Below, in pieces: positions 25,100-32,506 of a stretch of 37,333 nucleotides of DNA (the first letter of the stretch is position 1; every line of letters starts with the position of its first letter). The DNA comes from Oligoflexia bacterium (GTDB lineage Bacteria > Bdellovibrionota > Bacteriovoracia > Bacteriovoracales > Bacteriovoracaceae), in NCBI GenBank assembly GCA_015231325.1, contig JADGBS010000015.1, forward strand, positions 1-37,333, written 5' to 3'. Under the pieces are notes generated by a model. That model saw only the letters and a list, made by a program, of their open reading frames with translations, made no database searches and was not told the DNA's origin. The position numbers were made by a program, and so were the translations under genes.

Positions 25100-25861
25100 G
25101 TGAATGCTAAATCAATCCGCGCAGTTATTTTGGCCGGTGGAATCGGATCTAGATTGCAAACGGTTGTTAATGACCGACCCAAGGTAATGGCCCCAATTGG
25201 TGGGCGCCCCTTTATTACTTATTTATTTGATCAATTGCTGGCCGCCAAATTCCGCGCAGTTACTCTATCTACGGGTTATATGTCTGATTATATCGAGAAA
25301 AAGCTAGGCCATGGGTATCTGGGCCATGGACATAAGGATTTACAAATTGATTACTCTCGAGAGACCAACGCTCTTGGCACTGGTGGCGCATTGAGATTGG
25401 CGCTAGAACAATGTGAACGCGGGGCAAGTAGTGATGATGATTTTGATTCTATTTTAGTTATGAATGGGGATAGTTACTTGGATATAGACATTGTTGAATA
25501 TCTTATTTGGTTTCGCGCTAAAAAATACGCTAATGCCTTAGTGTTGAATTGCGTTGAAAATACTGCTCGTTTCGGAACAGTTACGGTTAGTGATCAAGAA
25601 GAGATTATCTCTTTTCGAGAAAAAACCGGAATGGAGGTAGCTGGTGTGATTAATGCTGGAATCTATCTCCTGTCGCGCTGCGCCCTGCTGTCGCTACCAC
25701 TGAATAAAAATTTTTCTCTAGAAAAGGATGTCTTTCCTACGTTAACAAACCAAAAAAAGTTGCATGGATTTATTTCTTCGAGTAGATTCATTGATATTGG
25801 AATCCCAGAGGATTATGCAAAAGCTCGGACCTTTTTCAACCCAAAATCAGCGCAGTCGTGA
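25100..25861 (+). CDS. hddC: HddC-like sugar-1-phosphate guanylyltransferase
   Basis: A 253-residue nucleotidyltransferase. The N-terminus AVILAGGIGSRL is the nucleotide-binding loop, followed by RPKVMAPIGGRPF, YSRETNALGTGGAL and the metal-binding VMNGDSYLD. These match D-glycero-alpha-D-manno-heptose 1-phosphate guanylyltransferases (HddC). It would join a sugar 1-phosphate to GMP from GTP. The start is GTG at 25100, five bases after AAGGAGG (25088-25094); the nearby ATG at 25104 is out of frame. A 15-base tandem duplication encodes LGHGY-LGHGH (about residues 70-79). The kinase HddA follows, which supports the heptose assignment over other NDP-sugar enzymes. GmhA and GmhB genes are not in the window. 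Confidence 0.78.
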   Translation: MNAKSIRAVILAGGIGSRLQTVVNDRPKVMAPIGGRPFITYLFDQLLAAKFRAVTLSTGYMSDYIEKKLGHGYLGHGHKDLQIDYSRETNALGTGGALRLALEQCERGASSDDDFDSILVMNGDSYLDIDIVEYLIWFRAKKYANALVLNCVENTARFGTVTVSDQEEIISFREKTGMEVAGVINAGIYLLSRCALLSLPLNKNFSLEKDVFPTLTNQKKLHGFISSSRFIDIGIPEDYAKARTFFNPKSAQS

Positions 25862-25868
25862 GGTAGCA

Positions 25869-26978
25869 TTGATCATAGGTCGTACCCCCCATCGTATTTC
25901 ATTTTTTGGAGGAGGAACCGATTATCCGTCGTACTATCTTCAGCAGGGTGGAAAAGTGCTGGGAACGGCAATTGATAAATATTGTTACTTAAGTGTTCGT
26001 CATCTACCGCCTTTTTTCCAATATAAACATCGAGTCGTTTATTCTCAGATCGAAAATATTAATGAAATTGAAAATATCGATCACCCTTCGGTACGTGCGG
26101 TTATGCAGTATCTGCAAATTGACAAAGGGATTTCTATTCATCATGACGGAGATATTCCCGCCAAGAGTGGTATGGGGTCTTCTTCCGCATTTACTGTTGG
26201 ATTGATTAATGGACTTTATGCTCTTAACGAGAGGATGATTTCTAAAAATGAATTAGCAAGTATGGCGATTCATGTTGAACAAAATATTATTAAAGAAAAC
26301 GTTGGTTCTCAAGATCAAACCTTTGCTACACATGGCGGTTTAAATCTGATTGAGTTTAATAAAAACGGATCGATTGTTGTTCAGCCAGTGATTATGAGTG
26401 CAGACCGGTTGGAGGCCTTCGAAGGTAATTTGATGCTTTTTTTTTCTGGCCTATCGAGAATTGCTTCCGAAATTGCCAAAGAACAGATTGACAACACTAA
26501 TAATAACCTGGCCTCGTTGTTACAGATGAAAGCATTAGTCGAGCAATCTTACGAAATTCTAACTGATCCCAATTGTAATCTAGATCAGTTTGGAGAATTA
26601 CTGCACGAAAGTTGGGAGTTAAAGAAAAGACTATCCAGTAAAATCACCAATCCTATTATAAACCAAGTGTATGAACTCGCTCGTAATGCCGGTGCTGTCG
26701 GAGGAAAATTGCTAGGCGCAGGTGGCGGTGGCTTCATGGTTTTTTATGTACCTTTGGCAAAGCAGTCACGGGTTCGGCAAGCACTCAAAGGATTTCTTAA
26801 TATTCCCTTTAAATTTGATTTTGAGGGTTCTAAAATTATTGTCTATCAACCAAGTAGGGAGAGAAAATATGCATTACCCCATGACTCACTCAACATTCGG
26901 TCCGGAAGAAACAAAGGCGATGCATCGAGTGATCGACACTGGGATGTTCACGATGGGTTGCGAAGTAAGGACTTTTGA
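25869..26978 (+). CDS. hddA: HddA-like heptose-7-phosphate kinase (GHMP family)
   Basis: A 369-residue GHMP kinase. RTPHRISFFGGGTDYP opens the protein as in HddA; the ATP loop is PAKSGMGSSSAFTVG and the third motif is KLLGAGGGGFMVF. HddA phosphorylates D-glycero-D-manno-heptose 7-phosphate at C1. I place the start at TTG 25869 because GAGG (25860-25863) is five bases before it and homologues begin M-I-I-x-R-T-P; an ATG at 25815 would lie within hddC. Homologues end near the residues GSKIIVYQP; here about 40 extra residues are encoded in the 110 bases overlapping the next gene. The operon order hddC-hddA implies GDP-heptose synthesis. Confidence 0.78.
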   Translation: MIIGRTPHRISFFGGGTDYPSYYLQQGGKVLGTAIDKYCYLSVRHLPPFFQYKHRVVYSQIENINEIENIDHPSVRAVMQYLQIDKGISIHHDGDIPAKSGMGSSSAFTVGLINGLYALNERMISKNELASMAIHVEQNIIKENVGSQDQTFATHGGLNLIEFNKNGSIVVQPVIMSADRLEAFEGNLMLFFSGLSRIASEIAKEQIDNTNNNLASLLQMKALVEQSYEILTDPNCNLDQFGELLHESWELKKRLSSKITNPIINQVYELARNAGAVGGKLLGAGGGGFMVFYVPLAKQSRVRQALKGFLNIPFKFDFEGSKIIVYQPSRERKYALPHDSLNIRSGRNKGDASSDRHWDVHDGLRSKDF

Positions 26979-28029
26979 AGAACAATTTGCTCGATTTTTT
27001 GGAAAGAAGTATGCAGTAATGGTTAATTCTGGTTCTTCTGCTAATTTGATTGCATTTTCATCTTTACTTTATCGCAAAGAAAATCCATTGCGTCCGGGAG
27101 ATGAAATTATTGTACCTTGTATTTCTTGGGCCACCACCTTTCATCCTTTAGTGCAACTTGGATTTAAATTGCGATTTGTTGATATCAATTTAGAGACACT
27201 CAATATCGACCCTGTTGAACTAAGAAAAGCGATAACTCCAAAAACTAAAATGGTTGTAACGGTAAGCATTCTTGGTAATCCTTGTCAATTCGATGAGATC
27301 TCTAAAATTTGTGCTGAAAAAAAAATTATTCTCATGGAAGACAATTGTGAATCCATGGGTGCGAAATTTAATGGACAATATACCGGAACCTTTGGGTTAA
27401 TTAATACTTTCAGCACATTTTATAGTCATCATATTTCTACCATGGAGGGAGGACTGATTGTAACCGATGATTTCGAACTTTTTTGCCTTTGCAAATCGCT
27501 TCGTAACCATGGTTGGACTCGCGATCAGGATGTAAATAGTACAATTTTTGAGAGGAAAAATGACGATTTTTTTGAGGCCTACCGTTTTATTTTACCAGGA
27601 TACAATGTGCGTCCAGGAGAATTGCATGGCATTGTCGGACAGCAACAACTTAAAAAATTGCCCGATTTTTTAGAGATCCGTAGAAGAAATGCTGCTCATT
27701 TTGGAGAATACTTTAAACACGACGAACGCTTTATTATCCAAAAAGAGCTTGGGGCCAGTCAAAGCTCCTGGTTTTGTTTTACTATGATTGTGAGAGCAGA
27801 AAGCAAAATAAATCGATTGCAAGTTTTAGAAAAACTGAAAAGAGCAAATATTGAGCATCGAATTATTACTGGAGGGAACATTCTTCAACACGATGTTATT
27901 AAATATTATAACTATGAAGTAACTAAGCAAACTAACGCCGATTTTGCTCATTTTAATGGTTTTTTTGTGGGGAATTCACCGGTAGATTTGCGTAAAGAAA
28001 TCGATTATTTATATCAAACACTTAAATAG
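26869..28029 (+). CDS. ColD-like PLP-dependent sugar 3-dehydratase (DegT family, Lys replaced by His)
   Basis: A 386-residue DegT/DnrJ/EryC1-fold protein, the length of ColD. PLP-site elements are SGSSANLIAF, the Asp of MEDNCESMG and, at the position of the usual Schiff-base Lys, FYSHHISTMEGG, in which H188 stands where aminotransferases have Lys. A His there is the mark of ColD (GDP-4-keto-6-deoxymannose 3-dehydratase) and of RfbH/E1; the Fe-S cysteines of E1 are not seen. The expected product is a 3-deoxy-4-keto sugar nucleotide. The ATG at 26869 is seven bases after GGGAG. It overlaps the hddA 3' end, so the substrate is likely a GDP-heptose derivative (inference). Confidence 0.78.
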   Translation: MHYPMTHSTFGPEETKAMHRVIDTGMFTMGCEVRTFEEQFARFFGKKYAVMVNSGSSANLIAFSSLLYRKENPLRPGDEIIVPCISWATTFHPLVQLGFKLRFVDINLETLNIDPVELRKAITPKTKMVVTVSILGNPCQFDEISKICAEKKIILMEDNCESMGAKFNGQYTGTFGLINTFSTFYSHHISTMEGGLIVTDDFELFCLCKSLRNHGWTRDQDVNSTIFERKNDDFFEAYRFILPGYNVRPGELHGIVGQQQLKKLPDFLEIRRRNAAHFGEYFKHDERFIIQKELGASQSSWFCFTMIVRAESKINRLQVLEKLKRANIEHRIITGGNILQHDVIKYYNYEVTKQTNADFAHFNGFFVGNSPVDLRKEIDYLYQTLK

Positions 28030-28032
28030 TGC

Positions 28033-28060
28033 TAGGAATTAGGAATTAGAAATTAGGAGT
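28033..28060 (+). repeat. 7-bp tandem repeat carrying the ribosome site
   Basis: TAGGAAT, TAGGAAT, TAGAAAT, TAGGAGT, then AACG and the ATG at 28065. The last unit's AGGAG is the ribosome binding site and the earlier units hold weaker AGGA copies. It resembles the 8-base array before the GT2 gene. Confidence 0.9.
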
Positions 28061-28064
28061 AACG

Positions 28065-29000
28065 ATGAAAAATATTTTAGTAACTGGTGGCGCAGGTTAT
28101 TTGGGTTCTGTTTTGGTTCCAGAATTATTACGTCTTGGCCACCGAGTGACTGTAGTTGATAATCTCTATTACAAACAAAGCTCCCTACTTGACTGTTGTA
28201 TTTATGATAATTTTTTTTTCCATCGAGGAGACGCTCGTGACAGTCTGCTAATGAAAAGATTAGTCAGGGATCAAGATTTTATTTTTCCATTAGCAGCGCT
28301 GGTTGGGGCACCACTTTGTGAAATGGATAAGATTGCAGCTCAATCGCTCAACACCGATGCGGTGAGACTTTTATGTGATATTACTTCGAAACAACAGAGG
28401 ATCATTATTCCCATAACCAATAGCGGTTATGGCGTTGGACAAAGTGGTGTTCATTGCACTGAAGAAAGTCCGCTAAATCCAATCTCACTTTATGGAATAA
28501 CTAAGGTAGAAGCGGAAAAAGCGGTTTTAAGTCGAGGAAATGCTATTAGTCTTCGTTTGGCAACTGTTTTCGGGATGAGTCCGCGCATGCGCCTCGATCT
28601 GCTGGTGAACGATTTTACTTATCGAGCGGTCAAAGATCGAGCGGTTGTTCTTTTTGAAGGACACTTTAAACGTAATTACATCCATATACGTGATGTTGCC
28701 CGTGCCTTTATGCATGCAATGGAGAATTTCGAAAAAATGATGGACCAACCATACAATGTAGGTCTTTCCGATGCTAACTTTTCCAAAATAGAACTTTGTG
28801 AACGCATAAAGCATTACCTTCCTCAATTTACTTTTTTAGAGGCACCCCTAGGAAAAGATCCGGATCAGCGCAATTATATCGTTTCCAATGAAAGAATAGA
28901 AAAAACAGGATTTAGACCTACATATTCTATAGACATGGGAATCAAAGAATTAATCAAAGGTTTTTCAATTATCAACAACAATCGATATGGAAACGTTTGA
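28065..29000 (+). CDS. NAD-dependent epimerase/dehydratase (SDR)
   Basis: A 311-residue extended short-chain dehydrogenase. VTGGAGYLGS is the NAD(P) loop (GxxGxxG), the catalytic Tyr-Lys is YGITK (about 145-149), and the upstream Ser/Thr is in PITNSGYG. Members act on nucleotide sugars as epimerases, reductases or dehydratases. In colitose synthesis a similar enzyme (ColC) reduces and epimerises the ColD product; a matching role is suggested by position only. It could alternatively be the 4,6-dehydratase, but the sequence lacks the usual TDE motif of those enzymes. Its TGA shares one base with the next ATG (TGATG). Confidence 0.8.
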   Translation: MKNILVTGGAGYLGSVLVPELLRLGHRVTVVDNLYYKQSSLLDCCIYDNFFFHRGDARDSLLMKRLVRDQDFIFPLAALVGAPLCEMDKIAAQSLNTDAVRLLCDITSKQQRIIIPITNSGYGVGQSGVHCTEESPLNPISLYGITKVEAEKAVLSRGNAISLRLATVFGMSPRMRLDLLVNDFTYRAVKDRAVVLFEGHFKRNYIHIRDVARAFMHAMENFEKMMDQPYNVGLSDANFSKIELCERIKHYLPQFTFLEAPLGKDPDQRNYIVSNERIEKTGFRPTYSIDMGIKELIKGFSIINNNRYGNV

Positions 29001-29875
29001 TGACAAAAATTAATTTTTTAGAACAAAAGGCGCAATGGATCAGACGACGTACATTAGAACTTCATAAATTTGCTCCAGAGACCAGAATCGCATCTTCCTT
29101 GTCGCCGGTTGAGGTATTGACTACGCTCTATTATGGTGGATTTATAAAATTTGATGCCAGCAATCCTCTGTGGGAGCAGCGAGATCGGGTAATTATTAGC
29201 AAAGGACATGGTTCAATTAGCTTATATCCTATTCTTGCTGATCTGGGTTTTTTTAGTGTCTGTGAACTAGAACGAATTGGGCAAGAAGGAAGTTTTCTGG
29301 GTGGCATTCCTGATCCAGTTATTCCTGGATATGAGACAGTGAATGGATCGTTGGGACATGGTCCAGGAGTTGCTGCAGGAATGGCCATCGGGCTAAGGGC
29401 AAAAAATAATCCCGCAAAGGTTTTCGTATTAGTTGGGGATGGAGAACTATATGAGGGTGCTGTTTGGGAAGCCTTGATGTTTAGTGGCCACCATCGATTA
29501 AATAATCTCATCTTGATTATTGATGCTAATAAAGCGTGTATGCTTGATTTTTGTAAAAATGTTATCGATTATCATCCGTTAAAAGAGAAACTTGAAAGTT
29601 TTCGCTGGAGGGTGGCAGAGGTCGATGGTCATTCAGTTGCTCAACTTTATGATCTATTTAGTACCATAACGACAACAACAACTCCTATCACTACTACGGA
29701 CGCCGCTGCTGCCACCGCCCGTCCGCTGGCGATTATTGCCCATACCATCAAAGGTAAGGGTGTTCCTCGTCTAGAGTGCGACCCTCTTTCTCATATTAAA
29801 ACTTTAGCTGCATCGGAAGTTGATGCTCTTATCAACTCAGTCCAATCAGGCCAAATCGAATTAACGGAAAAATGA
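29000..29875 (+). CDS. Transketolase, N-terminal (TPP-binding) subunit
   Basis: A 291-residue half transketolase. It has SKGHGSISLYPILADLG, then GSLGHGPGVAAGMAIG and the TPP/Mg signature VGDGELYEGAVWEALMFSGH, with HTIKGKGVPRLE near the end. A low-complexity insertion of Thr and Ala (about 29664-29720, STITTTTTPITTTDAAAATA) sits between the two last motifs. Split transketolases beside sugar-nucleotide genes transfer a two-carbon unit in branched-sugar or related pathways; here central metabolism is less likely given the context. The ATG at 29000 overlaps the SDR stop; a TTG one codon earlier is possible. Confidence 0.85.
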   Translation: MTKINFLEQKAQWIRRRTLELHKFAPETRIASSLSPVEVLTTLYYGGFIKFDASNPLWEQRDRVIISKGHGSISLYPILADLGFFSVCELERIGQEGSFLGGIPDPVIPGYETVNGSLGHGPGVAAGMAIGLRAKNNPAKVFVLVGDGELYEGAVWEALMFSGHHRLNNLILIIDANKACMLDFCKNVIDYHPLKEKLESFRWRVAEVDGHSVAQLYDLFSTITTTTTPITTTDAAAATARPLAIIAHTIKGKGVPRLECDPLSHIKTLAASEVDALINSVQSGQIELTEK

Positions 29876-29886
29876 AGGAGAATCCA

Positions 29887-30837
29887 ATGGGCGTTCCCGC
29901 CATTATGCGTGATGCGGTTCTGCAAGATTTGTTTTTGCAGATGCAAAAAGACGACAAAATTTTTTTTCTCAGCGCTGATCTAGGAGGGCCTAAGTTAGAT
30001 CAAATCAGGGAAAAATTTCCCGATCGATTTATTAATGTTGGTATCGCTGAGCAAAATCTCATCAACGTCGCTGCCGGATTGGCATTAGAGGGATATAAAG
30101 TTTTTGCGTATGCGATAGCTACTTTTCTTACTATGCGCTGTTATGAACAAATCCGTGTTCATCTTTCTATTCTGGCGCAACTGCGTTCGCTGAACGTAAC
30201 AATGATTGGTTTAGGTATTGGGATGAGCTATGATGTGGCCGGACCTTCCCATCATTGTTTTGAAGATTTATCGATCATGCGAACCTTGCCGGGAATTAAG
30301 ATATGCTCCCCTGCTGACAGTCTTTGTGCTCAAAGCTTTGTTACCTGGGCACTGAATTATCCTGGCGTTAAATATTTACGCTTAGATGGTAAACCGCATT
30401 CCTTAGTTTATTCGGTTGATGAAAATATTCCTGCTGGTTTTGATTTTGAAAAGGGATTTTGTGAGCTGAAGCGAGGGCACAAGAGCGTTATAGTTTCTAC
30501 TGGGGTTCTAACTCATAGAGCATTGAACTCGGCCACTGCAGTGGCCACTGCAAGAGATGATATTGGCGTGATTGATATCTATTCCTTCGATCCTGATTTT
30601 GATGCTCTTTTTGAGACCATCGATACTTATGCGCACGTTATAACACTAGAAGAGGGCTTTATTGGGGTTGGTGGAGTTGATTCTATGATTGCCAATTTGC
30701 TTTGTGATCACCAGTCTATGAAAAAATTTACCCGTTTGGGGATAAAAAAAGAATTCCTCTTCGATTGCGGGGGAAGAGAATATTTACACAAAAAGAGTGG
30801 AATAAACGAAGATGAGATTAGATATCATTTTGATTAA
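29887..30837 (+). CDS. Transketolase, C-terminal (pyrimidine-binding) subunit
   Basis: A 316-residue partner of the preceding gene. PAIMRDAVLQDLF and FINVGIAEQNLINVAAGLAL carry the conserved Glu (in AEQN) that activates the TPP aminopyrimidine. The domain then has the usual pyr and C-terminal Rossmann parts (LRLDGKP; VIVSTGVLTHRAL). The ATG at 29887 is six bases after GAAGGAG and is preferred over ATG 29872, which overlaps the previous stop. A 12-base duplication (GGCCACTGCAGT/GGCCACTGCAAG, near 30533-30556) adds an ATAV repeat. The two subunits should form an alpha2beta2 enzyme. Confidence 0.85.
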   Translation: MGVPAIMRDAVLQDLFLQMQKDDKIFFLSADLGGPKLDQIREKFPDRFINVGIAEQNLINVAAGLALEGYKVFAYAIATFLTMRCYEQIRVHLSILAQLRSLNVTMIGLGIGMSYDVAGPSHHCFEDLSIMRTLPGIKICSPADSLCAQSFVTWALNYPGVKYLRLDGKPHSLVYSVDENIPAGFDFEKGFCELKRGHKSVIVSTGVLTHRALNSATAVATARDDIGVIDIYSFDPDFDALFETIDTYAHVITLEEGFIGVGGVDSMIANLLCDHQSMKKFTRLGIKKEFLFDCGGREYLHKKSGINEDEIRYHFD

Positions 30838-32302
30838 TCCTGGTGCTAAAAAAGAAACTTATCAAACGTTAGCGGCCGATCTGGTGGCAGTGGAACCCCC
30901 ATTTTGGATTGCTGCTATCGCCGCTTATCTCCAAAAAAAAGGATTTTCGGTAGCGATTATTGATGCTAACGCTGAAAATTTATCTTCAGAGGAAGTGGCG
31001 ACGCAAGTGCAGGGAATGAAACCGTTGATTGTAGGTGTTATTGTCTATGGCTCGCAACCCTCTGCTTCAACTCAGAATATGAATATTGCGGGAAAAATTG
31101 TTCGCGAGTTAAAGGAGAAAACTGGCGTTCTAGTGGCAATGGGTGGGCTTCATCCCACAGCTTTGCCTGAACAAACCATGCGCGAGGAGTTATGTGATTT
31201 TGTCATCGAAGGCGAAGGTCCATACACCCTTGAAAAATTACTTACTGCACTCAAGCATGGAGATGATGTGTGTAAACTTGCTGCAATACCAGGATTTGCA
31301 ATACCAGGATTGTATTATCGAAATTCTGAGGGACATATAGAGCACGGTGTGCCTGCGCCGCTTATCTCTGATCTTGACCAAGTGCTTCCGCTCTCTGCTT
31401 GGGAACTTTTGCCAATGCAAAAATATCGGGCCCATAATTGGCATTGCTTTGATGATATTGAGAGGCGTTCTCCATATGCTGCAATCTATACTAGTTTAGG
31501 ATGTCCATACTCTTGTGTTTTTTGTTGTATTAATGCTCTTTTTGGAAAACCGGGAATTCGTTTTCGCAGTCCCTCTGTAGTGGTTGATGAGTTGGAATAT
31601 TTACATCGAAAATATGGAGTGCGAAATATCAAAATTGTTGATGAACTTTTTGTGCTCAAAGAATCTCATTATTTCTCTATCGTAAAACAGATCATTGAGA
31701 GAAAATTAGAACTTAATATTTGGGCATATGCGCGAGTGGATACCATAAACTATGAACATCTTTCACTCATGAAAAAGGCCGGAATTAATTGGTTAGCACT
31801 AGGGATTGAATCAGCAAGTCCTCTGGTACGCGAAGGCGCCTCCAAAAAGATGCGGATCCGAGACATCAAAGAGGTTGTTTCACAAATTCAAAATGCAGGA
31901 ATCCGAATTATCGGCAATTATATCTTTGGACTCCCTGATGATAATTACGAAACAATGCAAGAGACTTTAGCAATGGCCATTGATTTAAAATGTGAATTTG
32001 CTAATTTTTATTCCGCTATGGCCTATCCAGGATCAAAACTATATCAGCTGGCACTGGATAATAACTGGGCCATGCCGCCATCTTGGAATGCATATTCACA
32101 GCACTCTTTTGATTGCACTCCACTACCTACTAAACATTTGACTGCCGCTCAAGTTTTAAGTTTTCGAGATAAAGCATTTAATCAATATTTCAGTAATGAA
32201 AAATTTTTAAAAATGATAGAGGATAAATTTGGATCGCAGGTGAGACAGCATGTTACGTCCATGACAGAACGCCAGTTGCCACGAAAGATTACTGGAGTAT
32301 GA
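30812..32302 (+). CDS. B12-binding radical SAM protein
   Basis: A 496-residue enzyme of class B type: an N-terminal cobalamin-binding Rossmann domain (residues ~1-150, IILINPGAKKE, GGLHPTALPEQ, VIEGEGPYTLEKLL) and a radical SAM barrel with the cluster CxxxCxxC in SLGCPYSCVFCC. Relatives are methyltransferases or ring-forming enzymes acting on unactivated carbons, and occur in glycan and antibiotic clusters. Here C-methylation or another carbon-skeleton change of the operon's sugar or its lipid carrier is plausible but unproven. It overlaps the transketolase gene by 26 bases. A near-exact 15-base duplication (31283-31312) encodes AIPGF-AIPGL. Confidence 0.8.
   Translation: MRLDIILINPGAKKETYQTLAADLVAVEPPFWIAAIAAYLQKKGFSVAIIDANAENLSSEEVATQVQGMKPLIVGVIVYGSQPSASTQNMNIAGKIVRELKEKTGVLVAMGGLHPTALPEQTMREELCDFVIEGEGPYTLEKLLTALKHGDDVCKLAAIPGFAIPGLYYRNSEGHIEHGVPAPLISDLDQVLPLSAWELLPMQKYRAHNWHCFDDIERRSPYAAIYTSLGCPYSCVFCCINALFGKPGIRFRSPSVVVDELEYLHRKYGVRNIKIVDELFVLKESHYFSIVKQIIERKLELNIWAYARVDTINYEHLSLMKKAGINWLALGIESASPLVREGASKKMRIRDIKEVVSQIQNAGIRIIGNYIFGLPDDNYETMQETLAMAIDLKCEFANFYSAMAYPGSKLYQLALDNNWAMPPSWNAYSQHSFDCTPLPTKHLTAAQVLSFRDKAFNQYFSNEKFLKMIEDKFGSQVRQHVTSMTERQLPRKITGV
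31283..31312 (+). repeat. 15-bp tandem duplication in the B12 radical SAM gene
   Basis: GCAATACCAGGATTT followed by GCAATACCAGGATTG differ at one base and add five in-frame residues. Little divergence suggests a recent event. Confidence 0.9.
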
Positions 32303-32360
32303 TCAACTATTAGTTATACTGTTTTTTATCTTAGCAATTACCTGACCGGGTAACCCTTTC

Positions 32361-32388
32361 TTTCCACTTCATGGAAATCTTTCTTTTT
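32361..32388 (+). terminator. Weak hairpin with T-rich tail after the heptose operon
   Basis: TTTCCA-CTTCA-TGGAAA followed by TCTTTCTTTTT, 58 bases after the radical SAM stop. The stem is AT-rich, so termination may be partial. Confidence 0.35.
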
Positions 32389-32468
32389 ATAAATAACATT
32401 AAAGAATTTTTTATATGTTGCGATAATATGAACGGTCAGATATTTCGTAGTGTGTTTAATTGCTAGAC

Positions 32469-32474
32469 TATAAT
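32469..32474 (+). promoter_or_regulatory. -10 element upstream of the lipase gene
   Basis: A perfect TATAAT, 32 bases before the ATG at 32507. No convincing -35 is present at the right distance. Confidence 0.35.
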
Positions 32475-32506
32475 TTGACGGAGAGAGTCCTTAAAAAGGA
32501 GAGGAG

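Noticed and set aside
25764-25868. Upstream start of hddA inside hddC
   Set aside because: Family similarity begins at the TTG at 25869, which has a well-placed GAGG; the extra N-terminus is the other-frame reading of hddC.
26722-26868. Upstream start of the ColD-like gene inside hddA
   Set aside because: The ATG at 26869 has GGGAG and matches the family start and length; the upstream part reads hddA in another frame.
24957-28060. Tandem arrays as transposon ends or att sites
   Set aside because: They are direct repeats without inverted ends, transposase or integrase; ordinary slippage explains them.
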